Of a stretch of 64,000 nt of DNA, positions 20,745 through 30,135 are shown in pieces (positions within the stretch are counted from its first letter, which is position 1; each line of letters opens with the position of its first letter). Origin of the DNA: Fredinandcohnia onubensis. GTDB taxonomy: Bacteria; Bacillota; Bacilli; Bacillales; Bacillaceae_L. The stretch lies in the NCBI RefSeq assembly GCF_002734285.1, contig NZ_NSEA01000003.1:124001-188000 (forward strand). Reading direction: 5' to 3'. The position numbers and the translations under genes are program-made. A model generated the notes under the pieces. The model made no database searches, was not told the origin of the DNA, and worked only from the letters and a program-made list of their open reading frames with translations.

Positions 20745-21461
20745 ATGAAGAATAAAGTATTGGTTGTGGAAGATGAACAGTCAATCATTACATTACTTCA
20801 GTATAACCTACAACAGGCAGGCTACGAGGTTATAACTGCAATGGACGGAGAAGAAGGATTAGAGAAAGCCTTAGCAGAAAAACCACAAATTATCGTCCTT
20901 GACTTAATGTTGCCAAAGTTAGATGGGATCGAAGTATGCAAGCAGCTTCGTCTAAATAAAGTAGACATCCCAATTTTAATGCTAACTGCGAAGGATGACG
21001 AATTTGATAAGGTATTAGGTTTAGAGCTTGGTGCAGATGACTACATGACAAAACCATTTAGTCCAAGAGAGGTTGTCGCACGTGTCAAAGCAATACTAAG
21101 AAGAACAAGCAAAAATATTGTCAACTCAGAAGATGATATATCAGCTCCTCAGATCACAATAGGACCACTACGTATTTTACCAGAAAATTTTGAGGCCTAT
21201 TTAAACGAGGAAGCGCTCGATTTAACACCTAAGGAATTTGAACTTCTTGCCTATTTGGCAAAGAATAAGGGGCGAGTATTAACACGAGACCAACTCCTTA
21301 GTGCAGTTTGGAATTATGATTTTGCTGGTGACACAAGAATTGTGGATGTGCATATAAGTCATTTGCGTGAAAAAATTGAAAAAGAATCAAAAAAGCCAAA
21401 TATTATTAAAACAGTTAGGGGATTAGGCTATAAGCTCGAGGAGCCTAAAATCTATGAATAA
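20745..21461 (+). CDS. phoP: PhoP response regulator (phosphate starvation)
   Basis: OmpR-type regulator, 238 residues. Receiver domain (1-120) with acidic pocket E9-D10, phospho-acceptor D53 (VLDLMLPKLDG) and the K of TKPFSPRE; C-terminal winged helix with VLTRDQLLSAVWNYDFAGDT and VHISHLREKIE. It pairs with phoR, whose ATG overlaps its last 8 bases. Location between mdh and polA, as in B. subtilis, separates it from other OmpR-type regulators. GGAGG precedes the ATG. Confidence 0.94.
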   Translation: MKNKVLVVEDEQSIITLLQYNLQQAGYEVITAMDGEEGLEKALAEKPQIIVLDLMLPKLDGIEVCKQLRLNKVDIPILMLTAKDDEFDKVLGLELGADDYMTKPFSPREVVARVKAILRRTSKNIVNSEDDISAPQITIGPLRILPENFEAYLNEEALDLTPKEFELLAYLAKNKGRVLTRDQLLSAVWNYDFAGDTRIVDVHISHLREKIEKESKKPNIIKTVRGLGYKLEEPKIYE

Positions 21462-22884
21462 GTTTCACTCGAGGCTACTATTTGCGATTATCTTTTTAAT
21501 CATTATTGTCTTTCTATGTATGGGTTTTATGCTGGGGCAATTTATTAGTAGTCTTATCACGAATAGTGCAATGCATGGAACCTCGATCGAAGAAACAGTT
21601 CAGCAGGTCTGGATTGCCCTGACGATTTGCCTTGGTATCGCATTAATTATTATTCTCTCACTTATTGTAAGGATCACGACTACCTATACAAAACCGATTG
21701 ATTCAGCAACAAAAGCGGTTAAAGAACTTGCTAAGGGAGATTATCGTGCAAGAACTTATGAAGACGATGTAAGTACAGCTGGGTTACTGGGCCAGTCCAT
21801 CAATATCGTTGCTAGAAATATAGAAGAAATGACCAAATCCTATGAAATGCAGCATGACCGATTACATACCCTAATTGAAAATATGGGGAGCGGACTATTA
21901 TTTATCGATAGTAAAGGATATATAAGTATTGTTAATCGTTCAACCAATGAGATCTTCAAGGTTGATCAAGATGATTTATTGGGTCAACTTTATTATGAAG
22001 CTTTTACCCAAAAGGAAATTGTAAAGCTAGTCGAAGAGATTTTTATGACCGAACAAAAATTACGAAGACAAGTCCATCTGATGATTGGAAATGAACAAAA
22101 GGACTTTGAAGTATACGCTGCACCGGTACTAGGGGCGAAGGTAGAATGGAAGGGAGTTGTTCTTGTCTTTCACGATATTTCAAATCTGAAAAGGCTTGAA
22201 CAGATGCGGAAGGATTTTGTTGCAAATGTATCCCATGAGCTTCGCACACCAATTACATCTATTAAAGGATTTTCGGAAACTTTATTAGACGGTGCAATGA
22301 ATGATAGGGACGTCTTAAAACAATTTTTAACCATTATCCTTGATGAAAGTCATCGTCTCCAGTTGCTCATTCAAGATTTATTGGATTTATCGAAAATGGA
22401 GAACAAAGGTTTTTCACTTAATCTTTCACAGGTTAATGTGAAAGAGCTCTTAGAAAATAGTATACAGATGCTTAAATCCAAAGCAGTTGAACGAGAGATT
22501 CAATTAGAGCTTACTGTAGATGATGACACAACCGTAATCGATGGAGATATGGATAGGTTGAAGCAGGTCTTTATCAATGTGATTAATAATGGTTTGTCCT
22601 ACTCTCCAGATGGAGCTAAGGTTGAGGTAAAAGCATCAAACTTTGATGATTATGTTCAAATTAAAATTATTGATACGGGGATTGGAATAGAAGAAAAAGA
22701 ACTTCCCCGTATCTTTGAAAGGTTTTATCGCGTAGATAAAGCAAGGAGCCGCAATTCAGGCGGTACAGGTTTGGGTCTTGCCATTGTTAAGCATATTATT
22801 GAGGCACATGAAGGGGCTGTTGAAGTAAGCAGTAGAGTAGGGGAAGGAACGACTTTTACGTTTCGTTTAAAAAAGAGAATATAA
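21454..22884 (+). CDS. phoR: PhoR sensor histidine kinase, short extracytoplasmic loop
   Basis: Kinase partner of PhoP, 476 residues. Two membrane helices (about 8-32 and 50-73) with only about 17 residues outside; HAMP (about 74-125), PAS (about 130-235), HisKA with phospho-acceptor H261 in NVSHELRTP, and ATPase with NVINNGLSYSP, DTGIGIEEKELPRIFERF and GGTGLGLAIVK. B. subtilis PhoR is about 100 residues longer, with a folded extracellular domain that is missing here; the cytoplasmic PAS is kept. Coupled to phoP by overlap. Confidence 0.93.
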   Translation: MNKFHSRLLFAIIFLIIIVFLCMGFMLGQFISSLITNSAMHGTSIEETVQQVWIALTICLGIALIIILSLIVRITTTYTKPIDSATKAVKELAKGDYRARTYEDDVSTAGLLGQSINIVARNIEEMTKSYEMQHDRLHTLIENMGSGLLFIDSKGYISIVNRSTNEIFKVDQDDLLGQLYYEAFTQKEIVKLVEEIFMTEQKLRRQVHLMIGNEQKDFEVYAAPVLGAKVEWKGVVLVFHDISNLKRLEQMRKDFVANVSHELRTPITSIKGFSETLLDGAMNDRDVLKQFLTIILDESHRLQLLIQDLLDLSKMENKGFSLNLSQVNVKELLENSIQMLKSKAVEREIQLELTVDDDTTVIDGDMDRLKQVFINVINNGLSYSPDGAKVEVKASNFDDYVQIKIIDTGIGIEEKELPRIFERFYRVDKARSRNSGGTGLGLAIVKHIIEAHEGAVEVSSRVGEGTTFTFRLKKRI

Positions 22885-22994
22885 TCCATAGGCAGTCCTA
22901 ATTTACAAAATGTTTACATTGGAAAAATATTCTCTTAATATACAAACCGTATGATGTATATGAGAACCCCTTCATTCAGAAGGCCAAACTTTTT

Positions 22995-23027
22995 TGACAA
23001 GGACGTAATATCCTTGTCATTTTTTTT
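22995..23027 (+). terminator. Terminator after phoPR
   Basis: TGACAAGGA / TCCTTGTCA stem with a 7-nt loop and eight T. Confidence 0.9.
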
Positions 23028-23095
23028 ATGAAACTGAAACCTTTTTACAAGATATTCGTATAAAACAATATAGCAATAAATTGAGGGGGGAAAGC

Positions 23096-24064
23096 ATGGT
23101 TAGTTTAAAACGAATATATACGATTGTTGGACTAAGTGTGCTCGTTTTGATTTTAGGTGTCGTTGGTTTTACATCATGGTACACTGTTGATGAATCAGAG
23201 CAAGCAATTATATTAACCTTTGGGAAAGCGGATGAAGGAATTACAGAGCCAGGCCTACATTTTAAAATGCCATGGCCAATCCAAGATGTAGAGAAACTGC
23301 CTAAAACAACATTTAGTTTACAGTTTGGCTATGATCAAAAGGATGGCGAAATTACCGACGTGCCAAAGGATACAAAAATGATTACTGGTGATGAAAATAT
23401 TGTATTAGCAGATATGGTTGTTCAATGGCAAATAACCGATCCATCAAAATTCTTATTTAATTCTGAGGATCCTGAGCAAATCCTATATAATTCTACTTCT
23501 GCTTCTTTAAGAAGTATTATCGGAAGTTCAAAAATTGATGATGCTCTAACATCAGGTAAGGCGGAAATCGAAGCTGAGGTAAGAGATTTATTAGCCGATC
23601 TTTTAGTGAAATATGATATTGGAATTTCAGTAACAGCTGTTAAATTACAGGATGTTGAATTACCTAATGATAAAGTTCGTAAGGCATTTACGAATGTAAC
23701 AGATGCCCGTGAAACAAGAAATACAAAAGTAAACGAAGCAAATAAATACCGTAACCAAAAAATGAATGAAGCAAAAGGTGAGGAAAAAGCGCTTATTTCT
23801 CGAGCGAATGGGGATAAAGCAGCACGTATCGAAATTGCTCGAGGGGATGTTGCCACATTTAATGCTTTATATAACGAATATGTGAAGAATCCAGAGATTA
23901 CTAGAAAACGTTTAGTTCTAGAAACATTAGATCAAGTATTACCACATACAGAAATTTACATTATGAAGGATGATGGCAATACAATGAAGTACTTGCCAAT
24001 CCGTCAAGCTGGTAGCCAAACGCAGGTTCCTCCTGTAGAAACAGAAGGGAGTGGTAACCAATGA
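23096..24064 (+). CDS. hflK: HflK, SPFH-domain modulator of FtsH protease
   Basis: 322 residues, ATG at 23096 after GAGGGGGG. One N-terminal membrane helix (about 7-27), then an SPFH/band-7 domain (IILTFGKADEGITEPGLHFKMPWP) and a helical C-terminal part with NKYRNQKMNEAKGEEKA. HflK and HflC assemble a membrane cage around FtsH in E. coli. The pair overlap by ATGA. They are inserted between phoR and polA; B. subtilis 168 has nothing there, so this is a lineage-specific addition. An in-frame TTG at 23081 is part of the ribosome site and rejected. Confidence 0.9.
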   Translation: MVSLKRIYTIVGLSVLVLILGVVGFTSWYTVDESEQAIILTFGKADEGITEPGLHFKMPWPIQDVEKLPKTTFSLQFGYDQKDGEITDVPKDTKMITGDENIVLADMVVQWQITDPSKFLFNSEDPEQILYNSTSASLRSIIGSSKIDDALTSGKAEIEAEVRDLLADLLVKYDIGISVTAVKLQDVELPNDKVRKAFTNVTDARETRNTKVNEANKYRNQKMNEAKGEEKALISRANGDKAARIEIARGDVATFNALYNEYVKNPEITRKRLVLETLDQVLPHTEIYIMKDDGNTMKYLPIRQAGSQTQVPPVETEGSGNQ

Positions 24065-24990
24065 GTGAAAACGTTGTGGACTTAAACGAAAAAAAGGGTT
24101 CCAATAATTTTAGCAAATATACAAAGGGTGGAATTGGCATCCTAATAGCTATCATCTTAATTGGAATTGTTGTAATTAACATTTTCATTGTTAGAGAAGG
24201 AGAATATAAAGTTGTTCGCCAATTTGGTGAAGTTGTCCGAATTGTAGAAACACCAGGACTTTCCTATAAAATTCCATTTATCCAGTCTGTTGAAACATTA
24301 CCAAAATATCAAATGATCTATGATGTTGAAGAGGCTGAAATCAACACGAAAGATAAAAAGCGAATGATGATCGATAATTATGCTATTTGGCGTATTGAAG
24401 ATCCAAAACAAATGATTTCGACAACAAGAACGGTTGTAAATGCAGAAGCAAAACTCGATGAATTCGTTTATTCTGCCATTCGAACAGAGCTTGGTCAATT
24501 GAATTATGATGAAATAATTAATGATGAGAAATCAGAACGCGGTAGCCTCAATGACCGCATTACAGAAATTGTAAATAAAAATCTTGAAGAAGATAAATAT
24601 GGAATCGTTGTAACAGATATTCGGATGAAACGTACAGATCTACCAGCTGAAAACGAACAATCCGTATATACAAGAATGATTTCGGAGCGTGAGTCAACAG
24701 CACAAAACTACCTCTCTGAAGGAGACGCTGAGAAAAACAAAATCGAAGCTGAAACTGACAGGGAAGTAAAAGAAATTATTGCAAAAGCGCAAGCAGAAGC
24801 AGAAATTATTCGAAGCCAAGGGGAAGGAGAAGCGGCTCGTATATACAACGAGGCTTTCTCGAAGGACCCAGAATTCTATAACCTATTCCGTACACTTGAA
24901 TCCTATAAGACTACAATTGATGGAGAAACAGTTATCATTTTACCAGCTGACTCTCCATATGCAAGATTGTTAATGGGGTATACTGAATAA
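24061..24990 (+). CDS. hflC: HflC, SPFH-domain modulator of FtsH protease
   Basis: 309 residues. Short cytoplasmic N-terminus, one membrane helix (about 25-46), SPFH domain (REGEYKVVRQFGEVVRIVETPGLSYKIPF) and the typical C-terminal ISERESTAQNYLSEGDAEKN and AQAEAEIIRSQGEGEAARIYNEAF helices followed by LPADSPYARLLMG. Start overlaps the hflK stop (ATGA), so the two subunits are coupled. A long terminator follows. Confidence 0.92.
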   Translation: MSENVVDLNEKKGSNNFSKYTKGGIGILIAIILIGIVVINIFIVREGEYKVVRQFGEVVRIVETPGLSYKIPFIQSVETLPKYQMIYDVEEAEINTKDKKRMMIDNYAIWRIEDPKQMISTTRTVVNAEAKLDEFVYSAIRTELGQLNYDEIINDEKSERGSLNDRITEIVNKNLEEDKYGIVVTDIRMKRTDLPAENEQSVYTRMISERESTAQNYLSEGDAEKNKIEAETDREVKEIIAKAQAEAEIIRSQGEGEAARIYNEAFSKDPEFYNLFRTLESYKTTIDGETVIILPADSPYARLLMGYTE

Positions 24991-25002
24991 CAATTAATTA
25001 GG

Positions 25003-25070
25003 TAGCCGTTATTTTTCATTCTGTTCATGACATGATAAAATGAACAGTAGGAAATAACGGCTATTTTTTT
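25003..25070 (+). terminator. Long terminator after hflKC
   Basis: Outer 12-bp arms TAGCCGTTATTT / AAATAACGGCTA and an inner CTGTTCAT / ATGAACAG stem, then seven T. Confidence 0.92.
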
Positions 25071-25133
25071 GATGATTTAAGGGATGTGTAGCATGGAAGG
25101 TCCGAATGCCGTAATAGAAGGGAAGGATTTTTC

Positions 25134-27764
25134 TTGGATAAAAAGATTGTCTTAGTGGATGGAAATAGTATCGCATATCGTGCATTTTTTGCCCTACCAC
25201 TTCTTAATAATGATAAAGGTGTACATACCAATGCCATTTATGGCTTTACCATGATTTTAAATCGAATTCTTGAACAGGAGAAACCGACACATATATTAGT
25301 AGCCTTTGATGCAGGCAAAACAACATTTAGACATAGTACGTTTAGCGAATATAAAGGTGGCAGACAAAAAACACCTCCTGAGCTTTCAGAGCAGTTTCCA
25401 TTTTTACGCGAATTACTTGATGCTTACAAGATTGCCAGATATGAGTTAGAAAATTATGAAGCCGATGATATCATCGGAACTTTATCTCTTCAAGCTGAAA
25501 AAGAAGGCTTTGAGGTTAAAGTTATCACAGGTGATAAAGACTTAACACAGCTAGCCTCAGAACAGATAACAGTAGATATTACGAAAAAAGGGATCACAGA
25601 TGTAGATTCTTACACTCCTGAGTTTATTAAAGAGAAGTATGGGATTACACCTGAACGAATAATTGACATGAAAGGGCTAATGGGAGATAACTCTGATAAC
25701 ATTCCGGGTGTCCCTGGTGTAGGCGAAAAAACAGCACTGAAATTATTGCAGGAGTTCAATACATTAGAAGAACTATTAGACTCAATCGATAAGGTAAGTG
25801 GGAAGAAGCTAAAAGAAAAACTTGAGGAAAATAAGGACCAAGCAATCATGAGTAAGCAGCTTGCGACTATCTATCGTGAAGCCCCAATTGAAATTGGAAT
25901 TTCTGAACTGGAATATAACGGCTATGATGGTGATAAAGTAACAAAACTTTTCAAAGAGCTCGGATTTAATTCCTTACTCGATAAGGTTGAGGGTAGCGAG
26001 TCGAATGAGGACAAGCCTTTAGAAAAGATCTCCTATAAAATCGTCGATGAAATTACTGAAGATGTGTTAACAACTGAATCTTCTTTAATTGTGGAGGTGC
26101 TTGATGAAAGTTATCATAAGGCAGATATCCAAGGATTTTCAATTTCAAACGAGAATGGAAATTATTATATACCCACAAAGTTAGCTCTCGAATCAGAGGC
26201 TTTTCAACAGTGGGCAAACGACAAAGAGAAAAAGAAAATCGTTTTTGATGCAAAGAAATCGATTGTGGCTTTAAGATGGAAAGGCATCAATCTACAAGGA
26301 ATTGACTTTGATTGTTTAATTGCATCTTATATTTTAAATCCGTCTGACTCGACTGAAGATGTTGCTGCAGTGGCAAAATTAAAGGGAATAACAGATGTAC
26401 AATCTGATGAAGTAGTGTACGGTAAAGGAGCCAAACAAAGCATTCCTAACGAAGAAATTCTTTCTGAACACTTAGTGAGAAAAGCAATTAGCCTAACAAA
26501 ATTAAAAGATTTGTTCTTGTATGAACTCCAAGAAAATGAACAGTATGAACTTTTTACTGATTTGGAAATGCCGTTGTCCCTAATCCTTGCAGACATGGAA
26601 TCGATAGGGATAAAGGTCGATGTAGAACGTTTAAAAGGAATGGGAGAAGAGTTAAAGGAACACCTTCAGGAGCTTGAACAAAAAATTTATGAACTGGCTG
26701 GAGAGGAGTTTAATATTAATTCCCCTAAGCAGCTAGGTGTCATTCTTTTTGAAAAGCTCCAACTAACTGTGTACAAGAAAACAAAAACGGGTTATTCCAC
26801 TTCTGCTGATATCCTTGAGAAACTAGCTAAGGAACATGAAATTATTGAATATATCTTGCATTATCGTCAAATTGGTAAGCTTCAATCAACCTATATTGAA
26901 GGCTTATTAAAGGTTGTGCATGGAGATACTTGTAAGGTTCATACTCGATTCCAGCAAGCTTTGACGCAAACTGGAAGACTAAGTTCGACAGACCCGAACC
27001 TGCAAAACATTCCAATTCGCTTGGAAGAAGGAAGAAAGATCAGACAAGCTTTCGTCCCTTCACAAAAGGATTGGTTTATATTTGCAGCGGACTATTCCCA
27101 GATTGAACTAAGAGTATTAGCCCATATTGCCAATGATGAAAATCTGATTAGTGCCTTTACGAATGATCTGGACATTCATACAAAGACTGCCATGGATGTG
27201 TTCCATGTAACTGAAGAGGAAGTAACCTCCAATATGCGTCGTCAGGCAAAGGCTGTAAACTTTGGGATTGTGTACGGAATTAGTGATTTCGGATTGTCTC
27301 AGAACCTTGGAATCACCCGGAAGGAAGCAGGTCACTTTATTGAACGTTATTTTGCAAGCTTTCCAGGTGTTAAAGAATATATGGAAGAAATTGTTGAGGA
27401 CGTAAGACAGAAAGGATACGTATCTACGCTTCTTCATAGAAGAAGATACATCCCTGAAATTACAGCTCGTAACTTTAATGTTCGTAGCTTTGCTGAAAGA
27501 ACAGCAATGAATACTCCAATTCAAGGAAGTGCTGCTGATATCATTAAGAAGGCAATGATTGATATGGCGGACAGATTAGAAGCAGAAAAGCTTCAAGCAA
27601 AGTTGCTATTACAAGTACATGATGAATTGATCTTCGAAGCACCAGAAGAAGAAATTGAGATTTTGAAGAAGATCGTACCTGAAGTAATGGAAAATGCCAT
27701 TTCCTTGAAAGTTCCTTTAAAGGTTGATTATGAGTACGGTAAGACTTGGTATGATGCCAAGTAA
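25134..27764 (+). CDS. polA: DNA polymerase I
   Basis: Fills gaps in repair and Okazaki-fragment maturation. 876 residues, TTG start at 25134 after AAGGGAAGGA. The 5'-nuclease domain (1-290) has GDKDLTQL and GLMGDNSDNIPGVPGVGEKT. The 3'-5' exonuclease region (about 300-470) is degenerate: LIVEVLDESYHKADIQ stands where the DxE metal motif should be, so proofreading is probably absent, as in the Geobacillus enzyme. Polymerase motifs: A DYSQIELR near 652, B RRQAKAVNFGIVYG near 702, C QVHDELIFE near 827. Heads polA-mutM-ytaF-coaE. Confidence 0.97.
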   Translation: MDKKIVLVDGNSIAYRAFFALPLLNNDKGVHTNAIYGFTMILNRILEQEKPTHILVAFDAGKTTFRHSTFSEYKGGRQKTPPELSEQFPFLRELLDAYKIARYELENYEADDIIGTLSLQAEKEGFEVKVITGDKDLTQLASEQITVDITKKGITDVDSYTPEFIKEKYGITPERIIDMKGLMGDNSDNIPGVPGVGEKTALKLLQEFNTLEELLDSIDKVSGKKLKEKLEENKDQAIMSKQLATIYREAPIEIGISELEYNGYDGDKVTKLFKELGFNSLLDKVEGSESNEDKPLEKISYKIVDEITEDVLTTESSLIVEVLDESYHKADIQGFSISNENGNYYIPTKLALESEAFQQWANDKEKKKIVFDAKKSIVALRWKGINLQGIDFDCLIASYILNPSDSTEDVAAVAKLKGITDVQSDEVVYGKGAKQSIPNEEILSEHLVRKAISLTKLKDLFLYELQENEQYELFTDLEMPLSLILADMESIGIKVDVERLKGMGEELKEHLQELEQKIYELAGEEFNINSPKQLGVILFEKLQLTVYKKTKTGYSTSADILEKLAKEHEIIEYILHYRQIGKLQSTYIEGLLKVVHGDTCKVHTRFQQALTQTGRLSSTDPNLQNIPIRLEEGRKIRQAFVPSQKDWFIFAADYSQIELRVLAHIANDENLISAFTNDLDIHTKTAMDVFHVTEEEVTSNMRRQAKAVNFGIVYGISDFGLSQNLGITRKEAGHFIERYFASFPGVKEYMEEIVEDVRQKGYVSTLLHRRRYIPEITARNFNVRSFAERTAMNTPIQGSAADIIKKAMIDMADRLEAEKLQAKLLLQVHDELIFEAPEEEIEILKKIVPEVMENAISLKVPLKVDYEYGKTWYDAK

Positions 27765-27785
27765 GTCGAAAAAGGATGTGATCAT

Positions 27786-28628
27786 ATGCCGGAGTTACCC
27801 GAGGTCGAGACCGTTCGGCGCACGTTAACCCAGCTTGTAAATGGCAAAACAATTGAAAAGGTAACGGTTTTATGGTCAAAAATCATCAAAAAACCGGAAG
27901 AGCCAGAGCAGTTTTGTGATGCACTTCGTGGACAGACGATTCATGATGTGGACAGAAGAGGTAAATTTTTAAAGTTTATTTTAGATGATTATGTGATGGT
28001 TTCTCATTTACGTATGGAAGGCAGGTACGGCCTCTATGCTAAAGAAGATCCTTATGACAAACACACACATGTATTGTTCACTTTTACTGATGGAACCGAG
28101 CTGCGCTATCGAGACGTTCGGAAATTTGGAACGATGCATTTATTTAAAAAAGGCGAAGAAGAGAAGAGCCTACCATTATCTCAATTAGGACCAGAACCAT
28201 TTTCAAAAGAATTTTCATTAAAGTATTTAGAAGAAAAGTTATCTAAGACTAATCGTAAAATTAAGGTCGCGCTCCTTGATCAAACAAAGTTCGTAGGGCT
28301 TGGGAATATATATGTTGATGAGGCACTATTTAGAGCGGGCATTTACCCAGAACGTGCAGCAAATTCCCTTACCAAAAAGGAAATGAAAATACTCCACCAT
28401 GAGATCATTCAAACGTTAAATGAAGCTGTTAAGAAAGGTGGAAGTACAATACGCTCTTACGTTAATACGCAAGGTGAAATTGGGATGTTCCAACTACAAC
28501 TCTTCGTATATGGTCAAAACGGTAAAGCATGCCAAACATGTGGAACAGAAATTGAAAAAACAGTTGTCGGCGGCAGAGGCACCCATTTCTGCCCAAAATG
28601 CCAGAAGAACAAAAAGAGAACAAAATAA
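27786..28628 (+). CDS. mutM: Formamidopyrimidine-DNA glycosylase (Fpg)
   Basis: Removes 8-oxoguanine and ring-opened purines and nicks the abasic site. 280 residues. The catalytic N-terminus PELPEVETVRR (P2, E3) is exact, with K near 60 (GRRGKFLKF-like RGKFLKF), the H2TH region (LGNIYVDEALF) and a C-terminal zinc finger CQTCGTEIEKT...CPKCQ. Twenty-one bases after polA, as in B. subtilis. Confidence 0.97.
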   Translation: MPELPEVETVRRTLTQLVNGKTIEKVTVLWSKIIKKPEEPEQFCDALRGQTIHDVDRRGKFLKFILDDYVMVSHLRMEGRYGLYAKEDPYDKHTHVLFTFTDGTELRYRDVRKFGTMHLFKKGEEEKSLPLSQLGPEPFSKEFSLKYLEEKLSKTNRKIKVALLDQTKFVGLGNIYVDEALFRAGIYPERAANSLTKKEMKILHHEIIQTLNEAVKKGGSTIRSYVNTQGEIGMFQLQLFVYGQNGKACQTCGTEIEKTVVGGRGTHFCPKCQKNKKRTK

Positions 28629-28642
28629 TATATATAAATTCG

Positions 28643-28674
28643 ATGTGTCATTATTATTGACTTTTTGACACCCT
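28643..28674 (+). repeat. Truncated relative of the 144-bp repeat element
   Basis: ATGTGTCATTATTATTGAC, then TTTTTGACACCCT, closely matches the last 32-33 bases of the element at 32953-33096 (ATGTGTCATTTTCTCCCGAC, TTTTTGACATCCT). Only this 3' end is present. Confidence 0.5.
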
Positions 28675-28746
28675 TTGGACATTTCACATGAAATGGGCTC
28701 CCTCCATATACTATCTTAGCAATCGATAGGAAGGAGACTCTGTGAG

Positions 28747-29382
28747 ATGTCCCAATTGGCATCACTTGTATTATTAGCATTTGCAGTAAGCTTGGATAGT
28801 TTTAGTGTTGGGTTCACATACGGAATGAGGAAAATGAAAATACCTTTTAAATCAATCATTACAATCGCATGTTGTTCAGCAGTAACGATGGCAGCCGCCA
28901 TGGGATTAGGAAAGTCTATTGCGTTATTGCTATCGCCTGCAATCGCTGATCGACTGGGTGGTATTGTACTCATGTTAATTGGTGTCTGGGTATTGTTTCA
29001 GTTTTTTCGACCAACCTCCCAAGCATCTGAACAAAATGAAGAAAAGCTATTAGTGAAAGTTGAAATAAAATCACTTGGACTTGTTATCAATATATTGAAG
29101 AAGCCAATGGTTGCGGATCTTGATAATTCAGGAACGATTACCGGTTTTGAAGCATTTTTATTAGGTCTTGCCCTTTCTCTAGATGCTTTTGGGGCTGGAA
29201 TCGGTGCAGCTTTATTAGGCTTCTCTCCATTGGTAATGGCTTTGTTGGTTGCCGTGATGAGCTCGCTTTTTGTTTATACGGGTATAAAAAGCGGTGCTGT
29301 TTTTTCAAAGAAAAGTTGGGTTCAAAAATTTTCATTTTTACCTGGAATCTTACTGATTTTAATTGGTATATGGAAATTCTAA
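28747..29382 (+). CDS. ytaF: YtaF sporulation membrane protein with an EF-hand-like loop
   Basis: 211 residues, about six membrane helices, similar to MntP-type manganese exporters (LASLVLLAFAVSLDSFSVG and GLALSLDAFGAGIGAAL repeats). Between the two halves, residues 124-135 spell DLDNSGTITGFE, a canonical 12-residue EF-hand loop with acidic residues at positions 1, 3 and 12 and the central Gly. In B. subtilis ytaF is expressed in sporulation; a cation-transport role tied to calcium or manganese is an inference. AAGGAGA before the ATG. Confidence 0.9.
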   Translation: MSQLASLVLLAFAVSLDSFSVGFTYGMRKMKIPFKSIITIACCSAVTMAAAMGLGKSIALLLSPAIADRLGGIVLMLIGVWVLFQFFRPTSQASEQNEEKLLVKVEIKSLGLVINILKKPMVADLDNSGTITGFEAFLLGLALSLDAFGAGIGAALLGFSPLVMALLVAVMSSLFVYTGIKSGAVFSKKSWVQKFSFLPGILLILIGIWKF

Positions 29383-29410
29383 AATAAAACGCAATAGGGA
29401 GATTGGAAAC

Positions 29411-30013
29411 GTGGCATTAACAATCGGATTAACAGGTGGAATTGCAAGTGGAAAAAGTACAGTATCACAGATGTTCAAAGAAGCAGGAATTGTTGTCATA
29501 GATGCAGACGTTATTGCACGTAAAGTGGTTGAGGTTGGAGAAGAAGCATATGAACAAATTGTTCAATCATTTGGCAAGGACATTCTATTACCTGACGAGA
29601 CGATTGACAGGCAAAAATTAGGATCGGTCGTCTTTTTCAATGAAGAGAAACGATTGTTATTAAACTCAATTGTTCATCCTGCTGTTCGAAAACAAATGAT
29701 AAAAGAAAAAGAAGAACATCTTAACAACGGCGAAGAAACCGTTATTTTGGATATTCCATTGTTATTTGAAAGTAAGTTAACTGCATTAGTTGATCATACC
29801 CTACTTGTTTATGTTGATTATGAGACACAATTAACACGCCTAATGAATCGAAATAATCTCAGTAACGGGGAAGCAGAAGCTAGGATCCAATCACAAATGC
29901 CGCTTAAGGATAAAATTCAACTTGCAGATGCTGTAATTGATAACAATGGTACAATTGAGGCCACAAAGGATCAGTTACACGAAATTTGCAAGCAGTGGGG
30001 TATAAAACTATAA
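29411..30013 (+). CDS. coaE: Dephospho-CoA kinase
   Basis: Last step of coenzyme A synthesis (phosphorylation of the ribose 3' hydroxyl). About 200 residues. GTG at 29411 is chosen: AGGGAGATTGG precedes it and the protein then begins MALTIGLTGGIASGKST with the P-loop at residues 8-15; a TTG at 29363 lies within the end of ytaF. Other motifs: VIDADVIAR and LDIPLLFES. Ends in a strong terminator; last gene of the polA group. Confidence 0.95.
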   Translation: MALTIGLTGGIASGKSTVSQMFKEAGIVVIDADVIARKVVEVGEEAYEQIVQSFGKDILLPDETIDRQKLGSVVFFNEEKRLLLNSIVHPAVRKQMIKEKEEHLNNGEETVILDIPLLFESKLTALVDHTLLVYVDYETQLTRLMNRNNLSNGEAEARIQSQMPLKDKIQLADAVIDNNGTIEATKDQLHEICKQWGIKL

Positions 30014-30022
30014 AATAAAACT

Positions 30023-30052
30023 AAGGTATCTCTAATACGAGATACCTTTTTT
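30023..30052 (+). terminator. Terminator after coaE
   Basis: AAGGTATCTC / GAGATACCTT stem (30023-30032, 30039-30048), T run. Confidence 0.92.
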
Positions 30053-30135
30053 ATGCTTTAAGTAGGTGGAATACCATTAAGAAATAACCAAAAGGACGTA
30101 TAAATGACCATTTTTATAAAAAAATGAATTAAAGT

